A DNA stretch of 41,532 bases. Origin: an uncultured Pelagibacteraceae bacterium. GTDB lineage: Bacteria > Pseudomonadota > Alphaproteobacteria > Pelagibacterales > Pelagibacteraceae. Where the stretch lies: contig CACLYY010000007.1 in NCBI GenBank assembly GCA_902611265.1, positions 1-41,532 on the forward strand, read 5' to 3'. The stretch's first letter is position 1. The number at the start of each line of letters is the position of its first letter. The notes beneath the pieces were generated by a model, which saw nothing but the letters and a program-made list of their open reading frames with translations, was not told where the DNA came from and ran no database searches. A program made the position numbers and the translations under genes. Of the stretch, positions 18,180 through 27,389 are shown one piece after another.

Positions 18180-20740
18180 TATTTCCCTTTTTTTTTCTTT
18201 TTATTTTTATCGTACTCTTTTCTTTTCTCAATTAAAATAAGTGCCTCTTCCATTGTCAATTCAATGGGGTCTTTCTCCTCAGGTATTGTAGCATTTAATG
18301 ATTTATATTTGATATATGGCCCATATTGACCTTTCATTACTCTTACTGGTTTTTTATCTTCAGGGTGTTCTCCAAGATCTTTTATTAATGATGATGAAAT
18401 TCTACCAGGTTTTGCTTCAGCAATTAATGTTACAGCTCTATTTAATCCAATGCTAAATATTTCTTCCACATTCTCTAAACGAGCAGATTTATTATCACAT
18501 TTTAAATAAGGGCCAAATCTTCCTACATTTACGGTTATATCTTTATCATTTTCAGGATTTTTACCTAAGATTAATGGTAAAGAGCACAAATATTTTGCTC
18601 TTTCTAAATCTATACTTTTAATATCAATCCCTTTTGGTATTGAGACATTTTTCATATTATTTTCCTCTTTTTTCAATTTCCTTTTTTTCTTTGTTGTTTC
18701 CTCATCTTCTTTTTCTTTTTCATATTGCAAATAAGGGCCAAATCTTCCATTTTTTAAAAATATATCTTTACCAAGATCATTTTGACCAATGAGCTTTGGT
18801 TCTGCCAAGGTTAATTGCTGAGCAGCCTTTGATTTAGATAGAGGTCTGGTAAATTTACAATCTGGATAATTTGAACATCCAATAAATGCACCACCTCTGA
18901 AACTATTTTTTAAGCTTAATTGGCCACTTTCACAAAGCTTACATTTTCTATTAATATTTCCATCTTTATCTACTTCAAAAATTAACGATCCAAGACTTTC
19001 ATTAAGTAAGTCTAGAACTTCTCTTGTTCGTTTTTCTTTAACATCTGATACATTTAAGTTAAAATCTCTCCAAAATTCTTCTAAAACGTTAATCCAATTC
19101 TCTTTACCTGAGGTTATATCATCTAATTGATTTTCTAATTTTGCAGTAAAATCATAATCAACATATTTTGAAAATAATTTTTCTAAAAAAGCAGATAGCA
19201 ATTTTCCCCTATCTGTTGGGAAAAATCTTTTATTTTCTATATCAGCATATCCTCTGTTTGAAATAACAGAAATTATACTCGCATATGTAGATGGTCTACC
19301 AATTCCTAATTCTTCAAGCTTTTTAACAAGACTGGCTTCAGAATATCTTGGAGGTGGTTGGGTAAAGTGTTGTTCATCATTAAAATCTTTATAAGTTACT
19401 TCTCCTTTACTTACATTTGGTAAAATAGTTTCCTCCTCCTCTTTATTTCCATCTAATTTTGAAATTTTTAAAAAACCATCAAACTTTAAAGTGGAGCCAC
19501 TTGCTTTAAATATATTTTTTTCATCATCAGATGAGATAGTAACAGTTTTTCTATCAAATTTTGCAGATTCCATTTGTGAGGAAAGGGATCTTGACCAAAT
19601 TAAATTGTAGAGTTTATATTGATCTGTACTTAGATATTTTTTCATATCATCTGGAACTCTACTTATTTCTGTTGGCCTGATTGCTTCATGTGCCTCTTGA
19701 GCATTTTTTGCCTTTTTTCCTGAATAATTTAATGGTGAAGGTGGTAAATAATCATTTCCATGGTTCTGAGCAATGAAATTTCTTAATGAGGCAACAGCAT
19801 CCTTTGAAATATTTGTACCATCTGTTCTCATATAAGTAATTAAGCCAACTGTTTCACCCTCTATATCTATCCCTTGATATAATCTTTGTGCAATTTGCAT
19901 TGTTCTTGATGCTCCAAACCCTAATTTACTAGATGAAGTTTGTTGTAAAGTTGAAGTAGTAAAGGGACCGGATGGGTTACGAGTGTATGTTTTAGAAGTT
20001 ATATCAGAAATCCTATATTTTTTGTTTTTTATTAAATCTACTCCAGTATTAATTTCCACTTTATTTTTAAACGAAAACTTATCAATCTTTTTTCCATCAA
20101 GTTGATTGATATTTGTATTTATTATTAAATTATCTTTTGTTAAAAAATTGACATTTAGTGTCCAAAACTCTTTAGGTTGAAATACCTCTATTTCGTGCTC
20201 TCTCTCAGTAAGCAATCTAAGTGCTACAGACTGAACTCTTCCTGCAGATTTTGATCCAGGAAGCTTTGTCCATAAAATAGGTGATATATTAAAACCTACT
20301 AGATAATCTAAGGCACGTCTTGCCATGTAAGCATCAACAAGTTCATTCTCAATATTTCTAGGATTATCTATCCCATTTGTCACAGCCTTTTTAGTGATTT
20401 CGTTGAAGACCACTCTTTCAATTTTTTTGTCTTTTAGTAGTTTTTGTTCATCTAAAAACTCTTTTACATGCCAAGCTATTGCTTCACCTTCACGATCGGG
20501 GTCGGTAGCAAGAATAATTTTGTCTGAATTTTTAGCTGTATCAGTGATTTCTTTTAAATATTTTTTAGAAAAACTGTCAACTTCCCAAATCATTTTAAAG
20601 GAATTCTCTGGATCGACTGAACCATTTTTTGATGGCAAATCTCTAATATGACCATAGCTAGCTAACACTGTATAATCCGCACCAAGATATTTATTTATAG
20701 TTTTAGCTTTTGCGGGACTTTCAACAATTACAAGATTCAT
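18179..20740 (-). CDS. topA: DNA topoisomerase I
   Basis: TopA relaxes negative supercoils by a type IA single-strand passage. The TOPRIM domain begins MNLVIVESPAKAKTINKYLG and has ATDPDREGE with acidic residues near 80-86. The active-site Tyr is in ITYMRTDGTN, at about residue 303. One four-cysteine zinc ribbon (CKLCESG, then CSNYPDC) lies near residue 600. Three topoisomerase C-terminal repeats (FGPYLQYE, FGPYLKCD, YGPYIKYK) and a Lys-rich tail follow. The 853-residue length is normal. It is preceded by a 37-base gap to plsY. The start codon lies inside a perfect hairpin described separately. Confidence 0.97.
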   Translation of the reverse strand: MNLVIVESPAKAKTINKYLGADYTVLASYGHIRDLPSKNGSVDPENSFKMIWEVDSFSKKYLKEITDTAKNSDKIILATDPDREGEAIAWHVKEFLDEQKLLKDKKIERVVFNEITKKAVTNGIDNPRNIENELVDAYMARRALDYLVGFNISPILWTKLPGSKSAGRVQSVALRLLTEREHEIEVFQPKEFWTLNVNFLTKDNLIINTNINQLDGKKIDKFSFKNKVEINTGVDLIKNKKYRISDITSKTYTRNPSGPFTTSTLQQTSSSKLGFGASRTMQIAQRLYQGIDIEGETVGLITYMRTDGTNISKDAVASLRNFIAQNHGNDYLPPSPLNYSGKKAKNAQEAHEAIRPTEISRVPDDMKKYLSTDQYKLYNLIWSRSLSSQMESAKFDRKTVTISSDDEKNIFKASGSTLKFDGFLKISKLDGNKEEEETILPNVSKGEVTYKDFNDEQHFTQPPPRYSEASLVKKLEELGIGRPSTYASIISVISNRGYADIENKRFFPTDRGKLLSAFLEKLFSKYVDYDFTAKLENQLDDITSGKENWINVLEEFWRDFNLNVSDVKEKRTREVLDLLNESLGSLIFEVDKDGNINRKCKLCESGQLSLKNSFRGGAFIGCSNYPDCKFTRPLSKSKAAQQLTLAEPKLIGQNDLGKDIFLKNGRFGPYLQYEKEKEDEETTKKKRKLKKEENNMKNVSIPKGIDIKSIDLERAKYLCSLPLILGKNPENDKDITVNVGRFGPYLKCDNKSARLENVEEIFSIGLNRAVTLIAEAKPGRISSSLIKDLGEHPEDKKPVRVMKGQYGPYIKYKSLNATIPEEKDPIELTMEEALILIEKRKEYDKNKKKKKGK

Positions 20741-20751
20741 AATTGTTGAAA
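20719..20751 (-). promoter_or_regulatory. Hairpin spanning the topA start codon
   Basis: Two perfectly complementary 12-base arms (20719-20730 and 20740-20751) flank a nine-base loop. In the topA mRNA the A of the AUG closes the 5' arm and the UG begins the loop; the 3' arm encodes the VIVE residues of the TopA N-terminus. Such a stem would bury the ribosome-landing region. This is seen in sequence; the regulatory role is inferred. Confidence 0.4.
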
Positions 20752-20776
20752 CTACTTATAACTACTTGACTGTCAA
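20750..20776 (-). promoter_or_regulatory. TTGACA box and tandem octamers upstream of topA
   Basis: On the minus strand a perfect TTGACA (20776-20771), part of the palindrome TTGACAGTCAA, is followed by two AAGTAGTT octamers exactly ten bases apart (20767-20760 and 20757-20750), which would lie on one DNA face. A -10 element at normal spacing is poor; TATAAG is only ten bases away. It may be a promoter with a regulator site; function is unproven. Confidence 0.3.
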
Positions 20777-20777
20777 A

Positions 20778-21353
20778 TTAATAAATTTTACTCTTTGTTT
20801 CTTCTTTGTTTATTAATCTTTTTATATTTTCTCTATGTGTATAAAAAATTAAAACAAACATAATAGTAAAAAAAATAAAATTACCATTTCCAAAGATTAA
20901 TATGTAAATTGGTATTGAGATTGATGCAATTAAGGAAGATAGGGAGGAATATTTTGATATAATAAAAGTTAAAACCCAAAAAATCCCAAATATTAATGCA
21001 TAATAAATATCTATTGAAATTAGTATTCCCACAAACGTTGCAACACCTTTACCTCCATTAAATTTTAACCAAACTGGAAATAAATGACCTAAAAAAGCGC
21101 AAAGTGCTGAAATAAAAATTAAATCAGGATGATATAGCTTTATATAAATAACAGGTATAACAGCTTTTATAATATCAAGTATTAGGGTTAAATATCCTAA
21201 TTTTTTATTTCCTGTTCGTAAAACATTTGTTGCACCTATATTTCCAGAACCCACATCTCTTATATCTTTTTTAAGAAATATTTTTGTAAATATGTATCCA
21301 AATGGAATTGAACCAAATAAATAAGAAATTAAAGCTGTAATTATGTAATCCAT
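20778..21353 (-). CDS. plsY: Glycerol-3-phosphate acyltransferase PlsY
   Basis: PlsY is an integral membrane enzyme that transfers acyl from acyl-phosphate to glycerol-3-phosphate, starting phospholipid synthesis with PlsX. The 191-residue protein is hydrophobic with several membrane helices. It carries the conserved motifs SIPFGYI, VGSGNIGATNVLRTGNK, KFNGGKGVATFVGI and the C-terminal THRENIKRL. Length is typical. Its ATG shares a base with the pyrC-like stop (TAATG). It lies between pyrimidine genes and topA in one minus-strand run. Confidence 0.96.
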   Translation of the reverse strand: MDYIITALISYLFGSIPFGYIFTKIFLKKDIRDVGSGNIGATNVLRTGNKKLGYLTLILDIIKAVIPVIYIKLYHPDLIFISALCAFLGHLFPVWLKFNGGKGVATFVGILISIDIYYALIFGIFWVLTFIISKYSSLSSLIASISIPIYILIFGNGNFIFFTIMFVLIFYTHRENIKRLINKEETKSKIY

Positions 21354-22642
21354 TATTCAGCCTTAAACAATTCTTCTCCATTAACAAATGTATTCATTAC
21401 TTTACCTTGCAATTTTTTATCTTCTATTGGTGTATTTTTTGATTTCGATATTAATTTTTCTTTTCTCACTACCCATGGTTTGTTTATGTCTACTATACAA
21501 AAGTCAGCATCATTACCTATTGATAAATTACCTTTATTTATTTTAAGTATTTTTGCAGGATTAGATGTTAAAGCTTTTATAATAGTTTCTAAAGTCACTG
21601 ATCCGTTGTGATATAACTCCAAACTTAATGGCAACAAAGTTTCGATACCAGACGCACCAGTTTCTGCTTGTGCAAAAGTTAATCTTTTATTTTCTTCGTC
21701 TTCAGGTTTATGGTCTGATACTATTACATCAATCGATTCATCGACTAACCCTTGAACTAAAGCATTTCTATCCTCTTCAGTCCTTAAAGGTGGAGATAAC
21801 TTCAAAAATGTTTTAAAATCACCAATATCATTTTCGTTTAAAGACAAATTATTAATTGAAACACCGCAGCTAAAGTTAACTTTATTTTTTCTGTCTCTAA
21901 TTATTTCAACTGAGCTAGCTGATGAAATTTGTGATATATGGTATCTACAATTATTATACTCTAGTAAAGTTAAATCTCTTTCTAAGATCAACAATTCAGC
22001 ACTTACAGGAATTCCCTGCAAACCAAGTTTTGTAGCAATTATGCCGTCATTAATCATTCCATCTTTTGATAACTCTTCATCTTCAGCATGTTGTATAATC
22101 AAAGAATTTAAATCTGAAGCTGAATTCATAATTCTATTCATTATTCTTGGATTTTGAATTGTTTTAACACCATCTGTAAATCCAATAATCCCTTTTCCTT
22201 GTAACAATCCAAATTCAGTCATGTTCTCTCCCTCAGTATTTACAGTTAAAGCTGCAGTTGGAAATATATTTATTTTGGATTTATCTCTTCCTCTTCTTCT
22301 AAGAAAATCAACAATTGAAACATTATCAATTACTGGATTTGTGTTAGGCATTGTTACAACTGATGTTACTCCACCTGATAATGCAGCTTCGCTCAATGTT
22401 CTAAAATTTTCTTTGTATTCAAAACCAGGTTCACCAACAAATACACGCATATCTACTAAACCTGGGAATATATGTTTTCCTTTTAAATCAATTGCTTTTT
22501 CTCGAGATGGGATGTTATTAGTATTTACTTTTTTTCCAACAGCTTCAATTTTTCCGTTTTCATCAATTATTAATCCACCTACCTCATTTAAAGAATTATA
22601 TGGATCAATTATATTTGCATTTATAAAGTATTTCTTTTTCAT
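21353..22642 (-). CDS. Dihydroorotase-like protein, predicted non-catalytic (PyrC'/PyrX type)
   Basis: The 429-residue protein has the amidohydrolase fold of class I dihydroorotase and sits directly after pyrB. The zinc-binding motif normally reads PGLVDxHxHxREPG. Here residues 61-73 read GLVDMRVFVGEPG: both zinc His are replaced (Arg66 and Phe68), and the following substrate-binding Arg is Gly70. The DDG aspartate region is FTDGVKT, and DHAPH is SDHKPEDEE. HAED and YHISQ remain. In Pseudomonas and related bacteria, a similar inactive PyrC' is needed to assemble aspartate carbamoyltransferase. That role is inferred here; a catalytic PyrC should exist elsewhere. A TAATG junction links it to plsY. 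Confidence 0.88.
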   Translation of the reverse strand: MKKKYFINANIIDPYNSLNEVGGLIIDENGKIEAVGKKVNTNNIPSREKAIDLKGKHIFPGLVDMRVFVGEPGFEYKENFRTLSEAALSGGVTSVVTMPNTNPVIDNVSIVDFLRRRGRDKSKINIFPTAALTVNTEGENMTEFGLLQGKGIIGFTDGVKTIQNPRIMNRIMNSASDLNSLIIQHAEDEELSKDGMINDGIIATKLGLQGIPVSAELLILERDLTLLEYNNCRYHISQISSASSVEIIRDRKNKVNFSCGVSINNLSLNENDIGDFKTFLKLSPPLRTEEDRNALVQGLVDESIDVIVSDHKPEDEENKRLTFAQAETGASGIETLLPLSLELYHNGSVTLETIIKALTSNPAKILKINKGNLSIGNDADFCIVDINKPWVVRKEKLISKSKNTPIEDKKLQGKVMNTFVNGEELFKAE

Positions 22643-23584
22643 TTATCCACAAAAAATCTTTAAACAGGCCATTCTCACAGCCACTCCTAATTCAACTTGC
22701 TCTTTAATGACACTTTTATTAATATCGTCTGCTAAGTTTGTATCAATCTCAATTCCTCTGTTCATTGGTCCTGGGTGCATTATAAGCGCATCCTCTTTAG
22801 CAAATTCTATTTTGTCTGGTGTTAGACCGTAATATTCATAGTATTCTCTGTTAGAAGATAGAAAAGAACTTGTCATTCTTTCATTCTGAAGTCTTAACAT
22901 CATTACTATGTCACAGTCTTTAACTCCTTTTTTCATATCTGAAAAAATATTAACACCAAATTTTTCTATTTCATTTGGCATAAGATTTGTAGGAGCTACT
23001 ATATTCACTTCTGCACCTAACATGTTAAGCAGATAAATATTTGATCTTGCGACCCTTGAATGAAGAATGTCTCCGCATATAGCTATTTTAAGTCCTTCTA
23101 TTTTTTTTCTTCTATTTATTATAGTTAATGCATCTAACAAAGCCTGAGTAGGGTGTTCTCTTCGTCCATCACCAGCATTAAGAACAGCACAATTAACTTT
23201 TTGAGATAACAAATTGCAAGCCCCAGAGTCTTGATGCCTTATAACGATGATATCAGGATGCATTGCATTTAATGTCATAGCTGTATCTATTAATGTTTCA
23301 CCTTTTTTTATTGCAGAGTTTGTTATATTCATTGACATAACATCTGCTCCCAACCTTTTTCCTGCTAATTCGAAAGAACTTTGGGTTCTAGTAGAAGGTT
23401 CAAAGAATAGATTTATTTGCGTTTTTCCTTTTAAAATATCAAGCTTTTTGTTTTTACTTTTGTTTAATTCAATGAATTGTGAGGCCTCGTTTAAAATTAT
23501 ATTAACATCATTGACTGATAAATCTTGGATACCTAACAAATGTTTTTGAGAAATTTTAATAGCTTTTTTAGATTTAGTTGCCAT
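22643..23584 (-). CDS. pyrB: Aspartate carbamoyltransferase catalytic subunit
   Basis: PyrB condenses carbamoyl phosphate and aspartate, the committed step of pyrimidine synthesis. The carbamoyl-phosphate loop [20 protein letters not shown] is near residues 55-74. [11 protein letters not shown], the [14 protein letters not shown] block and [11 protein letters not shown] are intact. The 313-residue length is typical, and no pyrI regulatory-chain gene is present. The ATG at 23584 lies five bases behind a perfect hairpin. The stop is immediately followed by the pyrC-like start with no gap, supporting a joint complex. Confidence 0.97.
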   Translation of the reverse strand: MATKSKKAIKISQKHLLGIQDLSVNDVNIILNEASQFIELNKSKNKKLDILKGKTQINLFFEPSTRTQSSFELAGKRLGADVMSMNITNSAIKKGETLIDTAMTLNAMHPDIIVIRHQDSGACNLLSQKVNCAVLNAGDGRREHPTQALLDALTIINRRKKIEGLKIAICGDILHSRVARSNIYLLNMLGAEVNIVAPTNLMPNEIEKFGVNIFSDMKKGVKDCDIVMMLRLQNERMTSSFLSSNREYYEYYGLTPDKIEFAKEDALIMHPGPMNRGIEIDTNLADDINKSVIKEQVELGVAVRMACLKIFCG

Positions 23585-23589
23585 TAAAA

Positions 23590-23615
23590 TTAACTCTATA
23601 GCTATATAGAGTTAA
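23590..23615 (-). promoter_or_regulatory. Leader hairpin between ruvX and pyrB
   Basis: Perfect 11-base arms (23590-23600 and 23605-23615) flank a four-base loop. On the minus strand the stem is followed by TTTTA and then the pyrB ATG at 23584. It could end the ruvX transcript, attenuate pyrB, or block its ribosome site, because no other room for a Shine-Dalgarno exists. Structure is seen; role is inferred. Confidence 0.45.
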
Positions 23616-23626
23616 CTATGCAAGCA

Positions 23627-24082
23627 TTAATTTTGTAAATAATCTAGAGCTCCTTGTAAAATAAATGCTGCAGCAAATTTATCTATATCTTTCTCTCTTT
23701 TGCTGACATTTATATCCAATTCACTGGAAATATTAAAAGCTCCAACTGTAGACAATCTTTCATCCCATAGACAAACGGGAATATTAATTTTATCTGCAAG
23801 ATTAATAGCCGTGTCTTTTGCTGATTGTGAGGATTTACCATAAGATCCATCCATATTTATCGGATTACCAACTATTATACCTTTGATATCGTTCTCCTTA
23901 ATTATACTTTTTATATCTTCAATTAATTTAGAAAACTTTATTTTTTCTAAAGTTTTATAAGGGGTAGCAATTTTTAGATTACTATCGCTTATTGCAATAC
24001 CAATCCTTTTTGAACCTAAATCTATACCTATAATTCTTGATCCATCTGTTACTTTTGATTTGAATTCGTTAATTGTGATCAT
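23627..24082 (-). CDS. ruvX: RuvX/YqgF family Holliday-junction resolvase or pre-16S rRNA nuclease
   Basis: YqgF-fold nucleases process the 5' end of 16S rRNA in E. coli and cut Holliday junctions in other species. The 151 residues show GIDLGSKRIGIAISD at residue 20 with the first catalytic Asp, IIVGNPINMDGSYGKSS in the middle, LWDERLSTVGA with the conserved Glu, and a final Asp near KDIDKFAAAFIL. Length is normal. Its start faces gatC across about 50 bases. pyrB follows on the same strand after a 42-base gap that contains a hairpin. Confidence 0.92.
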   Translation of the reverse strand: MITINEFKSKVTDGSRIIGIDLGSKRIGIAISDSNLKIATPYKTLEKIKFSKLIEDIKSIIKENDIKGIIVGNPINMDGSYGKSSQSAKDTAINLADKINIPVCLWDERLSTVGAFNISSELDINVSKREKDIDKFAAAFILQGALDYLQN

Positions 24083-24132
24083 ATTGTATATTTTTAACTT
24101 AAGTGGTAGTTTGCGACAATATTTTTTACCAT

Positions 24133-24420
24133 ATGACTATAGATCTTAAAACTGTAAAACACATATCAAAATTAGCTAGAATCTCATTAGAGGAGAAAAA
24201 AGCTGAAAAACTAGCAACTGATATGAATTCAATATTTGAATTTATTGAAAAATTAAATGAATTAAACACAGATAATGTTGAACCATTAACCTCGATAGCT
24301 GAAACAACGCTAAGATTTAGAGATGATAAAATAACAAGTGAAAATATAAGAGAAAAAATATTAAAAAATTCACCAGAAAAAAATGATGATTTTTTTGTTG
24401 TACCGAAAGTTGTTGAATAA
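24133..24420 (+). CDS. gatC: Asp/Glu-tRNA amidotransferase subunit C
   Basis: GatC is the small chaperone-like subunit of GatCAB. The ATG at 24133 gives [23 protein letters not shown], the standard GatC N-terminus, and 95 residues in total. A longer in-frame GTG at 24103 adds an unrelated ten-residue leader inside the divergent promoter region and is not preferred. The C-terminal [14 protein letters not shown] and [18 protein letters not shown] are conserved. It ends in a TAATG junction with gatA. Confidence 0.95.
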   Translation: MTIDLKTVKHISKLARISLEEKKAEKLATDMNSIFEFIEKLNELNTDNVEPLTSIAETTLRFRDDKITSENIREKILKNSPEKNDDFFVVPKVVE

Positions 24421-25877
24421 TGTCTGAAATAACATCTTTAACACTTTATGAATTAATTAAAAATATCAAAGAGAAAAAAATATCTTCAAATGAAGCTGCA
24501 AAATCTTTTGTTGATAGAGCTGATAAGTCAAAAAAAATAAATGCGTATGTAACTGAAAATTTTGAAAATTGTCTTAAACTTTCAAAAGAGTTTGATGATA
24601 AACCAAATTTTGATTTAAAACTTCCAGGCATTCCAATTGCTGTAAAAGATCTCTTTTGCACATATGAGGTAAGAACAACAGCTGGAAGCAATATCTTAAA
24701 TAATTTTGTACCAACCTATGAATCTACTGTAACACAAAATATATGGAACGAAGGAGGCATATTGCTTGGTAAACTTAATTGTGATGAATTTGCAATGGGA
24801 TCATCTAATGAAACAAGTTTTTTTGGCAATGTTCAAAACCCAATCGCAAAAGATTTAGTTCCTGGTGGATCATCTGGTGGCTCTTCAGCGGCTTTAGCAG
24901 CTAATTTAACACCTGTAACAATAGGCACAGACACTGGTGGATCTATTAGGCAACCTGCTTCCTTCACTGGTACAGTAGGACTAAAACCTACTTATGGCAG
25001 CTGTTCAAGATATGGAATTGTTGCTTTTGCATCATCTCTAGATCAAGCAGGTCCAATGAGCAAAGATGTCAAAGATAGCTCAATTCTTTTAGAGGTGATC
25101 TCATCATTTGATAAAAAAGATTCAACCTCAATTGATTTTAAAAGAAATAATTATTCATCAGAGCTAACTAGAAATATTAAAGGTTTAAAAATCGGTATTC
25201 CAAAAGAATATAGAGTTGATGGGATGCCAGACGAAATTGAGAAACTTTGGAAAAAAGGTATTGAGTATGCAAAAGATTGTGGAGCAGAAATAATTGACAT
25301 TTCATTGCCTCATACTAGCTATGCTTTACCAACTTATTATATTGTAGCGCCAGCTGAAGCATCATCTAATTTAGCAAGATATGATGGTGTTAAATATGGT
25401 CTAAGATCTTCCGGGAAAAATTTAATTGATATGTATGAAAAAACTAGATCAGAGGGATTTGGTGAAGAAGTAAAGAGAAGGGTAATGATTGGCACCTATG
25501 TTTTATCTTCTGGATATTATGATGCTTACTATCTTAAAGCTCAAAAAGTTAGACAATTAATTAAACGAGATTTTGACCAAGCTTATAATAAAGTAGATGC
25601 TATTTTGACACCTTCAACACCTAGTTCTGCATTTAAAATAGGAGAAAAATCTAATGATCCAGTTTCAATGTATTTAAATGATATATTTACTGTTCCAGTA
25701 AACCTTGCAGGTTTACCTGGAATTTCAATACCTGCAGGTGTAGATAAAAATAATTATCCATTGGGTTTACAAATAATAGGTAAACCTTTTGATGAACAAA
25801 CGGTTTTAAATATTGCTTATTCAATGGAGGAAAAAATCAATTATAAAAATAATATAACTGATTGGTGGATGAAATAA
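24420..25877 (+). CDS. gatA: Asp/Glu-tRNA amidotransferase subunit A
   Basis: GatA is the amidase that frees ammonia from glutamine for transfer to misacylated Glu-tRNA(Gln) and Asp-tRNA(Asn). The amidase-signature Ser-cisSer-Lys triad is visible: Lys76 in AVKDLFC, Ser151 in [13 protein letters not shown], and Ser175 in [11 protein letters not shown]. At 485 residues it is full length. Translation starts on the last base of gatC and the stop shares a base with gatB. Whether the cell also has GlnRS or AsnRS cannot be judged here. Confidence 0.97.
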   Translation: MSEITSLTLYELIKNIKEKKISSNEAAKSFVDRADKSKKINAYVTENFENCLKLSKEFDDKPNFDLKLPGIPIAVKDLFCTYEVRTTAGSNILNNFVPTYESTVTQNIWNEGGILLGKLNCDEFAMGSSNETSFFGNVQNPIAKDLVPGGSSGGSSAALAANLTPVTIGTDTGGSIRQPASFTGTVGLKPTYGSCSRYGIVAFASSLDQAGPMSKDVKDSSILLEVISSFDKKDSTSIDFKRNNYSSELTRNIKGLKIGIPKEYRVDGMPDEIEKLWKKGIEYAKDCGAEIIDISLPHTSYALPTYYIVAPAEASSNLARYDGVKYGLRSSGKNLIDMYEKTRSEGFGEEVKRRVMIGTYVLSSGYYDAYYLKAQKVRQLIKRDFDQAYNKVDAILTPSTPSSAFKIGEKSNDPVSMYLNDIFTVPVNLAGLPGISIPAGVDKNNYPLGLQIIGKPFDEQTVLNIAYSMEEKINYKNNITDWWMK

Positions 25878-27352
25878 TGTCTAAAAATAATTCGGAATAT
25901 TTAATTGAAAGAAATGATAATGTTTATGAAGTTGTTATAGGACTTGAAGTTCATGCTCAAGTAACATCAAATTCAAAACTTTTTTCATCTTCTTCTACAA
26001 AATTTGGTGCTGAACCTAATACTCAAGTAAGCTTAGTTGATGCAGCTTTTCCTGGCATGCTTCCAGTAATTAATGAATTTTGTGTTAAACAAGCTATAAA
26101 AACTGGCATTGGTTTAAGAGCTAAGATCAATAATAAGTCTGTTTTTGATAGAAAGAATTATTTTTATGCAGATTTACCTCAGGGTTATCAAATTTCACAA
26201 TACAAATACCCAATCGTGGGTGAGGGTAATGTTATTTTGGATATGCCTGAAGGTCAAAAACAGGTTGGAATAGAAAGATTACATTTAGAGCAGGATGCTG
26301 GTAAAAGTATTCATGATATTGATCCTAGTAATACTTTAGTTGATCTTAATAGATCAGGTGTAGCCTTAATGGAGATTGTTAGTAAGCCTGATCTAAGATC
26401 ACCAGATGAAGTGAATGCTTATATAAAAAAACTTAGATCTATTATGAGATATTTAGGAACTTGCGATGGGAACATGCAAGAGGGATCCTTAAGAGCTGAT
26501 GTTAATGTATCTGTAAGAATAAAAGGCTCAACAGATTTAGGAACAAGATGTGAAATAAAAAATGTTAATTCTATCAAATTCATGCAGATGGCAATTATTT
26601 ATGAAGCAAATAGACAAGTCGATTTAATAGAAGAAGGTCAAGAAATAGATCAAGAAACAAGGCTTTTTGATACAAAAAAAAATGAAACAAGATCAATGAG
26701 GTCTAAAGAAGATGCTCATGATTATAGATACTTTCCAGATCCAGATTTACTTCCATTAGAAATTACGGATGAATTTATTGATAAACTAAAATCTGAAATC
26801 CCTGAATTACCAGATGATAAAAAGAAAAGATTTATTGATGAATTTAAAGTGTCATCTTATGATGCAACAATACTGGTCTCTGATATCGATACAGCTAAAT
26901 ATTTTGAAGAAGTTGTTGCCAAAATGGGTAAAAACCGTGACATGAAACTAGCCGTAAATTGGATTACAGGAGAATTATTTGCAGTTTTAAATGAAAAAAA
27001 TATTGAAATTGCTCAAAGTCCAATAAGTGCAAAAAATTTGGCAAAATTGATTAATTTAATTAAAAATGGAACAATCTCAGGAAAAATTGCTAAGACAATA
27101 TTTGAGTTAATGTTAGATGGTGACATAGACCCTCAAATAATTGTTGAGGAAAAAGGGTTAAAGCAAGAAAGTGATCCAAAAGCATTAGAGGCATTAATTG
27201 ATAAAATAATCAATGATAACAGAGAAAAAGCTATTGAGTATAAACAAGGAAAAGAAAAGCTATTTGGCTTCTTTGTTGGACAGGCAATGAAAGCTTCTGG
27301 TGGAAAAGCTAACCCTCAATTAATTAATGAAATATTAAAGAAGAAACTTTAA
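25877..27352 (+). CDS. gatB: Asp/Glu-tRNA amidotransferase subunit B
   Basis: GatB binds the tRNA and activates the misacylated amino acid with ATP before amidation. The ATG at 25877 overlaps the gatA stop (TAATG) and gives 491 residues; an upstream TTG at 25862 would only add five residues inside gatA. Conserved blocks are [77 protein letters not shown] and [18 protein letters not shown]. The C-terminal YqeY-like helical domain ends [17 protein letters not shown]. Confidence 0.97.
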   Translation: MSKNNSEYLIERNDNVYEVVIGLEVHAQVTSNSKLFSSSSTKFGAEPNTQVSLVDAAFPGMLPVINEFCVKQAIKTGIGLRAKINNKSVFDRKNYFYADLPQGYQISQYKYPIVGEGNVILDMPEGQKQVGIERLHLEQDAGKSIHDIDPSNTLVDLNRSGVALMEIVSKPDLRSPDEVNAYIKKLRSIMRYLGTCDGNMQEGSLRADVNVSVRIKGSTDLGTRCEIKNVNSIKFMQMAIIYEANRQVDLIEEGQEIDQETRLFDTKKNETRSMRSKEDAHDYRYFPDPDLLPLEITDEFIDKLKSEIPELPDDKKKRFIDEFKVSSYDATILVSDIDTAKYFEEVVAKMGKNRDMKLAVNWITGELFAVLNEKNIEIAQSPISAKNLAKLINLIKNGTISGKIAKTIFELMLDGDIDPQIIVEEKGLKQESDPKALEALIDKIINDNREKAIEYKQGKEKLFGFFVGQAMKASGGKANPQLINEILKKKL

Positions 27353-27381
27353 TTTAACTAAACTTATAGTCATTATATAAT
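27353..27381 (+). promoter_or_regulatory. Predicted promoter before the O-methyltransferase gene
   Basis: A perfect TATAAT (27376-27381) lies 17 bases after TTTAAC (27353-27358) in the 37-base gap after gatB. A start point seven or so bases past the -10 would fall at about 27388, next to the ATG at 27390, so the transcript would be leaderless or nearly so. The -35 match is weak. Confidence 0.4.
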
Positions 27382-27389
27382 TAAGATAG

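Noticed and set aside
22221-22832. Open plus-strand frame of about 200 codons antisense to the pyrB-pyrC-like junction
   Set aside because: It crosses two conserved minus-strand genes, has no recognisable domain, and its Ile/Phe/Ser-rich composition is that of an antisense shadow.
24103-24132. Longer gatC start (GTG at 24103)
   Set aside because: It would use the divergent promoter region and add ten residues with no counterpart; ATG at 24133 gives the standard N-terminus.
25862-25876. TTG start for gatB inside gatA
   Set aside because: The TAATG junction at 25877 matches the pattern of neighbouring genes; the upstream codons have no support.
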